Assembly (NCBI GenBank): GCA_027924585.1
Contig: BSBM01000096.1
Coordinates: forward strand, 5,269,501-5,333,500
Direction: 5' to 3'
DNA: 64,000 nt
From: Larix kaempferi
Lineage: Eukaryota; Streptophyta; Pinopsida; Pinales; Pinaceae
Of the stretch, positions 49,058-59,489 are shown in pieces. How positions within the stretch are numbered: the stretch's first letter is position 1; every line of letters begins with the position of its first letter. A program made the position numbers and the translations under genes. The notes under the pieces are model-generated. The model did no database searches, was not told where the DNA came from, and saw only the letters and a program-made list of their open reading frames with translations.

Positions 49058-50642
49058 AAGCTTTTGTTGTATGGCCAATTAAGACTAGAATCATTGATTT
49101 TAATATAGAAACATTGCTTTCTTTTGCAAAAAATTTCAACAATAATCAATCTGAATCTACTTTGAAAGTATTAAGAGAAAATCACAATGAAAGGTTGTTG
49201 GGATGGACAGTTAATTTGATACATCAAAGTTCTTTAAAGCCACAGTATGTTGCTCGGGGAATAGTGTCAAATGTTTTTGAGGGAGACAGTGTACAATTCA
49301 AAGCACTAGATGCTGGTGAGTTTGGTATTTTAGTTCATAAAGTCTTCTGCAATTGCGACGATTGTGGTGTATTTAAAGGATCCCTTATAAGATGGCCTGC
49401 AAACAATTTGCTTGACCTCGATAATGTTCCTTTGGATGTTATACTAAAAAAGAAAGCAGACAAAGAAATGGTCAACTTTTGGAATGTTTTTGAAGAATGT
49501 CCTTTACAGATGGTCCTTCCAGGTACTCCTCGTTGTGAATATACAGATGTTAAAGGTAATGGAATAAGGCCATACAATTCTGTAAAGCAACAAGTTGGAA
49601 CTAAAATTTTTGAAAGAAATTGAAGACCGATACCTTACAGGCCTGCAATAAATATGGGTGCATTCCTTTCAAACATTGGCACCGAACATTGTTGCTGAAA
49701 TCTTTGTATATCAAAAATTCCACATGGATCGATAGTTGAATGTGCGAAGAAATTTGATAGTATGAATGGAAATTCAAAAATATAGTTTGTTATGAATTCT
49801 TTGGGATCAAATGCTCTTGTCGCCAAAGAAGGAGATGACAGAAAAAGAAGCTTGTTTACAATGAGATTAGACACAGTAGACGTCTGTCAAAATGCATGGT
49901 ATAAATGCCATCCGATAAAAAAAAAGCACTTTCTTCAATTATAAAAGAATGTTCATGAATGGTGATGTGAGAGTTGTGCACAGTAGTAGTAGCTTGGAAA
50001 AATACAGGGCGAACACTACTACACTAGTAGCTACTATTAATAAAATTGTAGTAGAGAATTCAGACAAATCGCCACATCTTACACGAATAATCAGTAAAGA
50101 TGGAACAAGGACGACCTTGAAATTATTGCCGACTAATATGTCACATGGTTTATTGCGAAAAATGGCTAATGATGAAATCATAGGAATCGGTTTGCCTCCA
50201 GTATCACAATCCTCCTTTAGCAAGGTGGTGAGAGAAGATTTTCTAGATGTTAAAATGTCTAAATCAAACAACTTTGCAAGGTGTAATGAGTGCATTACAA
50301 TACATGATAGGCTTAAGGGGACCACTGATCCAGTTGAGGTGGAAAATTTGCAAGCAAATCAGGATGCCCATAATAAATACGTCTCAAGTTGTCGCCAGCT
50401 CTATTATGCTCACAGGTCGGCTTCCTAGCAAAGTCCGAATACTTGTCTCAGTATTGTTCATGAAAAATGGATAATTCAAAGACTTCCATTCCAAGGATGG
50501 GTAGGAAGGAAAAATATTTTAGTAATGTTATGAATCTTCCCATATCATTGACTGGAATGTTGACCCATGGGCACCAGACTGGGGGTTTTGGTCATTTCAG
50601 CCTCTCATTTTTAGAGATGGGATCAAATTTCACTGTGACATC
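49058..50642 (+). pseudogene. Broken gene, segment 2: DUF8039-like repeat and CxxC region
   Basis: Continues the gene after copia A2; passing over the insert and one target copy keeps the reading frame. 49114-49623 is open and holds a third DUF8039-like repeat (ARGIVSNVFEGDSVQFKALD, FGILVHKVFCNCDDC, SLIRWPANN). The frame then breaks (stop at 49621, at least one shift, A-run near 49918) before 49949-50428. That part carries ARCNECITIHDRLKG and a long helical segment ending in LYYAHRSAS, the region that precedes DUF7869 domains in related plant, algal and fungal proteins. After another shift it reads ISLTGMLTHGHQTGGFGHFS up to copia B1 at 50643. The Cys pairs suggest a metal-binding module. Confidence 0.6.
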
Positions 50643-51337
50643 TGTTGGAATATTTAAGCCTTCCTACCATTTAATAATTTACATATGATGTTTTAATTAA
50701 TCACTTATGGTTAATTCTATGTAATAATTGAGGAAATTGCCATTGTGAGGCCCACAAGGAAACTTGGGAGGATAAGATTCCATCTGAGGTGTGTTCTACA
50801 AGTCTCCTAGGCCACTTGGGAGCATTCCTAATAATTCTGGGTAAGATTTGTGAAGAATGGTGCATTTGTGAAGAAAGCTGCCGCTTTTATTGTTTTTTCC
50901 CCCAAAGGAAAGAGCTAGTCAACCTAGGAAAGTGTTTTATTCACCAAAAACTTTCCTTAACACTATTTCCACCCAAATTTAGTATTTGGCATTTTGTTTA
51001 CTTATATTTCACCTTCATCTCACTAATTTAGCAATTCGTGAGCTTTTGAGCAGATTTGGAAAGCCAACTTGTCACCTAGGGGGGATGGGCAGTTTTAGAA
51101 AGTCTGATGGATGGAAGATTTTTTTGGCATATTTAGCCATTAAAATTATTGCTGTAATGTTATTTAATAATAGCCTACAACATTCATATGTTGTCTGGTG
51201 TAATTATTATTCATGAGAAGTAATACAGAATTCCATTCTTGTGCATTATTTTTGTGTCTTTGAGCAGTTGTGTGAGATTTTTTATATGAGAGAGGTTAAT
51301 TTATTGCATATTTCTTGGATGTGATATGATTTTCACA
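50643..51337 (+). repeat. 5' LTR of B1
   Basis: 695 bp, TGTTGGAATATTTAAGCC...TTTTCACA. It contains a small inverted repeat around 51177-51194 (ACAACAT-TCAT-ATGTTGT) that is also kept in the 3' LTR. Confidence 0.95.
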
Positions 51338-51350
51338 TGGTATCAGAGCC
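51338..51350 (+). other. Primer binding site of B1
   Basis: TGGTATCAGAGCC directly after the LTR end. Confidence 0.95.
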
Positions 51351-51510
51351 ATCAAGCTATTCCTTTCATCTATTGATTGTCTTGCAGGATCCAACAGTCT
51401 CGAGAAGGGCGCATTTATCAATTCACCGGGTGAATTCTTCTCTCTGCAGGGCGCATTTTGGAATATAGAAGTGTTCTATATTCAGTCCAAAAGTTATATC
51501 AGTTGTAGCA

Positions 51511-54500
51511 ATGGATCATACACAGCATATCATCCTCACTCCTTTCAATTACTTTGATTGGAAAGCACAGATGGAGATTCTACTGAGGAGAAAAGGGCTC
51601 TACAGGGTGACAATGGCAACAAAACCTGAGCCAACCTCATCAGTGGAGAAATCTAAATGGCATAATTGAAGGTATGAAGCCTATGGGATGTTATGTCTCG
51701 CTACATCTAGAGAACTCTTATTTCATCTTGATGGCCTCACTTCACCCAATGAAGTATGGCTGAAACTTCAAGAATTGTTCGGTAGAACCGATGAATTGAG
51801 AGGCCACCAATTGGATAACGAGCTAGTCTCTTTGAGCCCAAATTTTTTTGATAATCTACAAGTGTCTCTTGTATTGTAGCTGAAGCAATGTGGAATAGAC
51901 AAGAAAGATGAGCAATTAGTTTTGGCCTTTCTCTCCAAGCTTGGTCCGGACTATTCAATTTTTGTCTCCACCTTCCATTCCACCTGGAAAGCAATTAAAA
52001 ATTGGAAGAGCCCGTCACTTTCAGAATTCATGGAGTCATTAACTCAAGAGAAAGACAATCTGGTATTAATGGGAGCCATTAAAAATCCATCAAAATACCA
52101 TTGTCTAAGAGTTGGAGACTCAAAGAATTCAAAAGGAAAGAAGAAAGGCAACTTCAAGAAGCCCACCGGTGAGCGGAAAGACAAGCAGAATTTTAATGGA
52201 GAGCCATCAAACTCCAAGAAGAATCTGAGCAAGAAGAATGAGAGGACAAAGGGAACATATTGCAGCAAGGGATTTCATCCCGAAAGCTCTTGTATGAAGA
52301 ATACCATCGACCAATTAACTCAGGCATTGGAGAAAGCCAACATCCCTCTCCCAGAGAGCGTAAGAAGAAAAGTTGGAGGATCAAATTCCGATGACAAAGA
52401 GAGAGTTCATGCATTGATGGCCGGAACTTCCCAATATTCATCATTCATCATTGATTCCGGTGCTTCAAGACACATGGTGTCTGCAAGTAAGTATTTTACT
52501 TCACTTGACTCTTCCAGTGGTCCGAATATTGTATTGGGAGCAATTCTGAAACCTCTAGCAAAGGCAAAGGTAGCATAGATCTCGAGTTTGGGTCATTTAA
52601 TAATGTTTTATATGTCCCTGGACTTGCTGCAAACCTACTGTCAGTCTATCAGATGACCCATATAGGGCTTCCCAAGAGAGTCACCTTTATCCCCAATGAT
52701 GTTGAAATAGCAGAAATTTCAACAGGAAAAATTATTGCATTTGGTACTGCTGACCACTGTTCTAGAATCTACAAGTTTTCTCATTTTGTACCAAACTCCT
52801 CACCTTCTGCTCTACTGACCCATGCCAATGAGTCCAGCAATCTATGGCATGAAATATTTGGCCACCTAAACTACAAATACCTTTCCCAAATTCATGAGAA
52901 AGAGATGGTTATAGGGCTTCCCAATATCAAATTTTCCAAAGGTGTCTATCAATCCTGCATCCTAGGAAAACACCCTGAGCAGAAGTATGGGAGATCTACC
53001 ACTGAGAGAACCACTGCACCATTGGAACTTATACACACTGACATAGCAGGTCCATTCCCTCATGATTCATTGAATTCATCAAAATACATTCTCACATTCA
53101 TAGATGATGTTAGTAGGTACTGTTGGGTTTATTTCATCAAGCTTAAATCAATTTTTTTTGGGTTTTTCAAGCTATTCAAAGCCTTAGTTGAGAATTTTTC
53201 TAGTAGGCATATTAAAGTGTTAAGGTCTGATAATGGTGGTGAGTATGTGAAATCAGAGTTTCAGCAATTTTGTGCCTCATCAGGCATACAGATGCAACAT
53301 ACAGTTCCATATACACCTCAGCAGAATGGGGTTGTTGAGAGAAAGAACAGATCTCTTAAGGAGATGGCCACATGCATGCTTGAGGAAAAGGTTTGTCTCC
53401 TAAGCTATGGGTTGAAGCAATAAATTGTGCCACCTATATTTATAATAGATTTCCACACAAAGCTCTCAAAGGTATCACTCCTTTCAAGGCTTGGACATGT
53501 TAAAAACCGGATATCTCTCATTTCAGGATTTTTGGCTCAAAGGCTTGGGCTAGGATTCCGATTGAGAAGAGGAGGGCTATGCAGACCCAAAGCCAACCAT
53601 GTTTGTTTGTGGGATATTCAGAGGACTCCAAAGCATATAATTTTTTGAACATGATAACTCATAAAGCATTCATTGAAAGAAGTGTGCAGTTTGAGGAAGA
53701 GACCTCTCAGAGTGCAGAAATTGGAGAATCATCTTCACCGCCGACTGAAGAAGAAGTAAGCGATGTTGTTGATATTTTTTATTCTGATATTTCTGATGAT
53801 GAGGATCAATTTATTTCAGATGCAAAATCACCTACAATTTCTAAGTGGGCTGCAAAAACTTTGCAAGCAGCAGGTGAACTAGCAGGTAACCCTCAGGACC
53901 AAAGGAAGACTAGATCACAGTTTGAGGCTGCTCTCAATGTGAATGATCCTTATATTTTTGAGAAGTGCTATATGATGATAGATTCTGATCCAAAAACATA
54001 TGAGGATTCCTCAAATGATCCTATATGGAATATTTCTATGGATGAGAAGTTTCAGTCTTTGCAGAATAATGAAACTTGGGAGCTAGTCAAGCTCCCCGTA
54101 CGCAGAAAGTTGGTAAGATGCAAATGGATTTATAAGACTAAATGTGCAGAGGATGGTAAAGCCATTAAGTACAAGGAAATGCTGGTAGAAAATGGATATT
54201 CTCAGGTCCAAGGACTTGATTATAATGAAACATTTGCACCGGTAGCTCAGAAAGACTCCATTAAATTAGTTTTGGCATTGGCAGCTTCCAAGCGGTGGGA
54301 AGTACATCACATGGGTGTGAAAAGTGCTTTCCTCCATGGGGAAATCAAGGAGGAGATATATATGCAGCAGCCATAGGGGTACACATCAGATCCAAACCTT
54401 GTTTGCAGGTTGAAAAAATCTTTGTATGGACTCAAGCAAGCCCCCAGGGCTTGGTATGCAAAGATGGACAGTTTTTTGCTGTCACAATCCTATGTTCGAT

Positions 54501-55516
54501 GTAAATATGATCCAAATGTCTATATGAAGTTTTCTGATGGTTTTATTATGTTAATAGTGTTGTATGTTGATGATTTTCTAATCACAGGTGATAGCACTGA
54601 ACAAATAGCAGCTCTTAAGACTGCAATGCACCAAGCATTCTCCATGAGTGACTTGGGAATTCTCAAGCAATTTTTGGGGCTTGAAATTTCACAAACAAAA
54701 GAAGGTACAAAGGTATGTCAGTCAAAGTATGCTTCTGATATGTTGAAGAAGTTTAATATGGCTTATTGCAATCCTTCTAAGACTCCATTCCTTTCTGGAG
54801 TCAGAATGGAAGAAGCAGAATCTACACCGTTTTTTGATAGTACACTCTACAGGCAGTTGATTGGCAGCTTACTCTACTTGACTCACACTCGTCGAGATCT
54901 TGCATATGCTGTGAGTGTGGCATCTAGATACATGGAGCAGCCACATGAGTTACATTGGAGGGATGCAAAAATAATCCTTCATTATGTGCAGGGCACAAAG
55001 AGTGATGGGATTCACTATGTGGCAGATTCTAGCTTAGATCTCTTGGGTTTCACAGATTCGGATTGGGTTGGTGATAGCCTTGATAGGAAATCCACATCAG
55101 GATTTGTCTTCATGCTTGGAGGTGGCCCTATTTTCTGGTCCAACAAGAAATAGAATTCCATAGCACTATCTTCAGTGGAGGCAGAGTACAGAGGAGCAGT
55201 GAATGCTGCTACATAATGTGTCTGGTTGCAGGGGATTTTGTCTGAATTTGAGATTGCTTTCAGTACTCCTACTGTCATTTATTGTGAAAACCAGAGTTCC
55301 ATTAGAGTTTCATGTGTTCCAGTACAAAGGCAGAGGACTAATCACATAGAGATTCATATGCACTACATCAAAGGACTAGTGCATGACCAAATCATAGATT
55401 TGTAGTATTGCCCCACAGGTGAGCAAACTGCAGATATCTTCACCAAGGCTTTCACAGAGAAGACATTCAGCTATCTTAGATCACTGCTTGGGATGGTTGG
55501 ACATGTGGTGGAGTGA
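51511..55516 (+). pseudogene. B1 gag-pol polyprotein, inactivated
   Basis: The start ATG at 51511 gives an N-terminus that matches the B2 protein block TPFNYFDWK. Order: gag, zinc knuckle near 52250 (first Cys of CX2CX4HX4C is Gly: KGTYCSKGFHPESSC), protease FIIDSGASRHM near 52450, integrase (HTDIAGPFP, RSDNGGEYVK, YTPQQNGVVERKN), reverse transcriptase (YVDDFLITGD near 54570), RNase H (GFTDSDWVGDSLDRKSTSG) and the terminal AEYRGAVNAA block. Stops occur at about 51667, 51877, 52576, 54374, 55151, 55214 and 55403. Frameshifts lie around 53420-53580. The protein cannot be made as one piece. Confidence 0.9.
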
Positions 55517-55710
55517 AGGGTTGATCATCAACCTTTCAATTTTGATATGTCCATGCTTTGAGGGAAGGTTTTTCCCATGAGGTTTTCCTTCTATCCTTGT
55601 TTTGTGGACCGACAGTATTTTGTACGGGGTGACCAAGTCTTGTTACTGGGCCCTTAACATTTTTATATATTCTGATTTTTTAGACCATTCAAGTCTGACT
55701 TAAGAGGGGG

Positions 55711-56405
55711 TTTTGGATTATTTAATCCTTCCTACCATTTAATTATTTACATATGATGCTTTAATTAATCACTTGTGGTTAATTCTATGTAATAATTGAG
55801 GAAATTCCCATTGTGAGGCCCACAAGGCAACTTGGGAGGATAAGATTCCATCTGAGGTGTGTTCTACAAGTCTCCTAGGACACTTGGGCGCATTCCTAAA
55901 CAATTCTGGATAATATTTGTGAAGAAGGGCGCACTTGTGAAGAAATTTGCCGCTTTTACTGCTTTTTCCCCCAAAGGAAAGAGCTAGTCAACCTAGGAAA
56001 GTGTTTTATTCACCAAAAATTTTCCTTAACACTATTTCCACCCAAATTTCATATTTGGCATTTTTTTACCTATATTTCACCTTCAGCTCACTAATTTAGC
56101 AATTCGTGAGCTTTTGAGTAGATTTGTAAAGCCAACTTGCCACCTAAGGGGGATGGGCAATTTTAGAAAGTCTGATGGATGGAAGATTCTTTTGGCATCT
56201 TTAGCCATTCAAATTATTGCTGTAATTTTATTTAATAACAGCGTACAACATCCATATGTTGGATGGTGTAATTATTATTCATGAGAAGTAATACAAAATT
56301 CCATTCTTGTGCATTCGTTTTGTGTCTTTGAGCAGTTGTGTGAGATTTTTTATATGAGAGAGGTTAATTTCTTGCATAGTTCTTGGATGTGATCTGATTT
56401 TCACA
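55711..56405 (+). repeat. 3' LTR of B1
   Basis: 695 bp, nearly identical in layout to 50643-51337. The first dinucleotide is TT (TTTTGGATTA) instead of TG, a post-insertion change in the terminal inverted bases. Confidence 0.93.
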
Positions 56406-57832
56406 ACATCCTTGGCTAAATTCTTGAAGTGTCTTGAAGAACCACTGGGTGATAAGTATGGTGATTTGCTCTACAAAGGCGGAACATCTAACCACCAATT
56501 GCATGATGCTCTATTGCAATCAGACTCATATGAAAAGTGTTCGATATACAGACAACATGTAATGCAAGATGATATAATGTGTGTTGATGGTACTAATCAA
56601 TGCATGCCAAATAGAAAACTACCCCGCATATTGTTGTTGCAAATGGATAATTGTTCAGGCGATAACAAAAACCGCTTGTATTTGAATTTTTATCTCTTTT
56701 AACAGCAAGGAGAGTGTTTGAGAGAATTGAAGTTGGATTCCTCCTGGTCTGACACACCCATGAAGACATAGATGGAACTTTTGGCAGGTTATCAACAAAG
56801 CTAATGCACAAGGATATATTTTCTCTCCCAGAAATTATGGATACGTATAGGACATGTGAAGATCAAAATTCCTTTGTCCCTTATCTAATTGATGAACTTT
56901 ACGATTTTAAGAGTTTTGTGATACCCCACCTTTTGGATGGAAATGCCAAGATCGTCGGTATCAAAAAATGCCAGTTTTTTAAATATCAGCTCATAGATGA
57001 CATTCCAGTCATGCAATGGAAGGCATCACTTCGAGACGAATATTGGTCGTCTCCTCTTAATCTCTAGCGGTCATTTCCAGATGGTAGAGCAGATTTGCCA
57101 GTGGGACAGCCTAGGTTATTAAATTTGCAATCAAAAAGTCCTTCGGATATTGACGAAATAAAAAAAGGACTAGAAACATATATTTCATTCTGGAATGGAC
57201 TGATTGAGAAGGGAGGTGAACAATTTTTGCATCCTAAGTTAAATTATTGGGAGGATGTATTTAAAGCTTTGGACAGTCCCTTTGAGAGTGTTGATCAGCC
57301 ATCAACTAAATTTTGGGCATCGACAAGCCATGATATTTATAGTGAACCTACAATATCTGAACATGAAATTATGGATTCCTATTTGAAGGAAAATGTTCCT
57401 GCTTTGCAAGATTGCTATGTTGGACCGCTACACAACAATCCTGGAGATGAATTCATTCCAAGAGTGGATTTTGTAGAGGGCCAAATGGTCATTGTGCAAT
57501 CACCAGACCCAGATTGTGCAATATGGTTGGGTAAGGTGATTGGTGATGTTTATCAGGAGTCAGATGCTAGTACTGTTGGGTCTTACAAAGTAGAAGTGCA
57601 ATGGTGGAAGCCAACAGGAGCATCGCAGGATCTGAAGGTCTTGTACAGAAAATGCTTAGATAGACAGCAACAATGGGTTGTAGGTGCAGAAAATAATATG
57701 AAGATCGATGTAAATAGCATCATATGGGCATGGTCACCAAGGCAAGGACAGGAAAGAGAAATAATTAGAATAAACGAGAAGGGCCTTGCAGCAGTCAAGG
57801 CACAAGGAGTAAACATGGGGAATAGTGTTTAG
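56406..57832 (+). pseudogene. Broken gene, segment 3: DUF7869-like domain and C-terminus
   Basis: Frame continues across copia B1. 56412-56702 contains LLQMDNCSGDNKNRLYLNFY. After a frameshift near 56698 comes ARRVFERIEVGFLLV, a TGA, then HTHEDIDGTFGRLSTKLMHK. DNCxxxNKN and (G)HTHEDxD are the signature blocks of the DUF7869 family, a presumed RNase H-fold, transposase-like domain (fold is inference). The stop replaces the conserved Gly of GHTHEDID. A further stop lies at 57065. The tail 57095-57832 (245 residues, open) has VEGQMVIVQSPDPDCAIWLG, then YKVEVQWWKP and SIIWAWSPR. This is an SH3/Tudor-like barrel layout, usual for the C-terminus of these proteins. No poly-A or further exon was identified. 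Confidence 0.65.
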
Positions 57833-58316
57833 AATGATGGATGTTTTCATGGGTTGATAGTAGACAAAATTGGTTTCTAAATTTCCCTATGTGGCAGTTT
57901 TAAGTAACAAAATTGTTGTGTTTCTAAATTTCCACTTGGTCAACAAAAAGTTGTATTTTTTCATTTTCATCAATAATAGTTTTATAAAAGGAAAGATACA
58001 ACTTATAGCCATTGGGATTGATAATGGATTGTTATTTGTTACAAAACTGAATTTGTGATAAGTGTAGTCATTTGCGCACTAACTGTCGTTAAGTGTTGTA
58101 AGTAACACCTTAATTACTAGTTAATTGTGCTTAAGAATAATTATCCTTTAGAAGTGGTTTATCCACTGCACTTAAAATCAAGTAATTATCCTCAGAGTAA
58201 CTATCGAATATACTCAAACTACCAAATTCAGCGGTGCTCAATGGAGAAAATATTCTATATGAGCCAAAATTATAATTTTACTATATTTCTAATACTCAAT
58301 GTACCAAATCAAATAT
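57833..58316. other. 3' flank of broken gene, no feature
   Basis: AT-rich 3' flank of the gene. No coding is supported. The sequence runs directly into the R1 head at 58317. Confidence 0.4.
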
Positions 58317-58557
58317 GCCACATGTCACCATATGATCGTTCCACGAGTCACCCTGGGATACTAGATATCAACATTTAAACAACAAAATTTATAGACATCT
58401 TGCTTCAAAGACTATGTTGGCAAGTGGAAGTATTCCGAGAGAAAGAGTAGCCACTCTTTCCCAAAGGTGTTCTATTGTTACGATTCCCTCGTAGATGAAG
58501 GGTCAGCCGACCCTTCTTATTCCAAATATTCTTTTCATAATAGTTTGACACTGCAAG
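58317..58557 (+). repeat. R1 array 4 (start only)
   Basis: R1 head (gccacatgtcacc, ccacgagtcaccctggga, ctagatatcaacatttaaac) followed by two palindromes at about 58438 (GAAAGAG/CTCTTTC class) and 58494 (GAAGGG/CCCTTC class). It is cut at 58558 by copia B2 exactly where the next palindrome should begin (actgcaag). Confidence 0.75.
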
Positions 58558-59313
58558 TGTAAAATTAGTCACAGCAGATCTAATGAACAAGTAAATCAAT
58601 CACAACAGATGAACATAGAAAATATGGTGCAAAACTGTGCAAAACATGCAGCAGTGCTCTCTATCCCAGAAAGGGTGAATGAATTACAATACAAACTGTC
58701 ACAAATGACTGAGCAATTCGAATTGCCTAAGGAGGTCATTCGAATCACAGAATGGAGTAGCTTGACTCTGTCTAGGAGTCCTCATAAATCATCGGTGGTG
58801 CTCATCAATCACAACAACTAGTCATCCAGGTGTCAAACTGAGTCTAACTGAGTGTAATAAATGTAACTGAAGTGTGTAGCACTGATATAGGATCTGGAGG
58901 CTCAGTGGGGGCGCATGGGAGGCTAACTGGAGTCAGAACAAGTCACCTAATCGAACTGGAGGTCAATCGGAGGTGAAACAGTCAGTCAGGAGTGAAACTA
59001 GCCTCAAATCAGGGAGAATCGGAGCTAACTGAATGTAACTGGAGTGAATCTGCAGTGGTAGATGAACAAGTGCGCCCTTCTCTGGAAGTAGGTGAGAAGA
59101 GGGCGCCTTTCAGCTTAGGAGGGCTAAAAATCTGTGGTAAATGGCTCCCGGGTGCTAGAAGAAGGTGGATAAGGTGCTGGAGGCATCAAACTGGTGACTG
59201 GGATGCATATCCTGAAATAGATCATGCAAGATCCTGAAGTAGATATGTATCCTGAAATAGATGATCCTGAAATAGATATGTATCCTGAAATAGATGATGT
59301 GGATATCCGAACA
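58558..59313 (-). repeat. 3' LTR of B2
   Basis: 756 bp; on the minus strand TGTTCGGATATCC...AATTTTACA. The part at 59200-59300 is a tandem repeat of a 20-25-bp unit (atcctgaaatagatgatc, with or without tatgt). The 58800-59060 part has degenerate aactggagt/aactgagtg repeats. Short frames here are not genes. Confidence 0.92.
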
Positions 59314-59489
59314 CCCCCCCTCAAGCTAGACTATGATGTGCCAACTAAAATAATGTGGGGCCCTGGTAACTAAGACCAAAGGTCACCCCAATACAATAAT
59401 CCAAAAAATGCTGAAAATAAACTAAGTGAGGAAAGAGGGAAAACCCAGTGGGAAGAAAGCCCCCCCTCAAGCTAAAGCATAATAATGAA

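Larger units (their letters stand above)
50643..56405 (+). mobile_element. Copia family B, copy B1 (complete ends)
   Basis: 5763 bp with perfect target duplication acatc (50638-50642 and 56406-56410). LTRs are 695 bp each, primer site at 51338-51350, broken gag-pol 51511-55516, purine tract AAGAGGGGG (55702-55710). It inserted within the same host gene as A2. LTRs of equal length with several differences suggest a moderate age. Confidence 0.95.
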
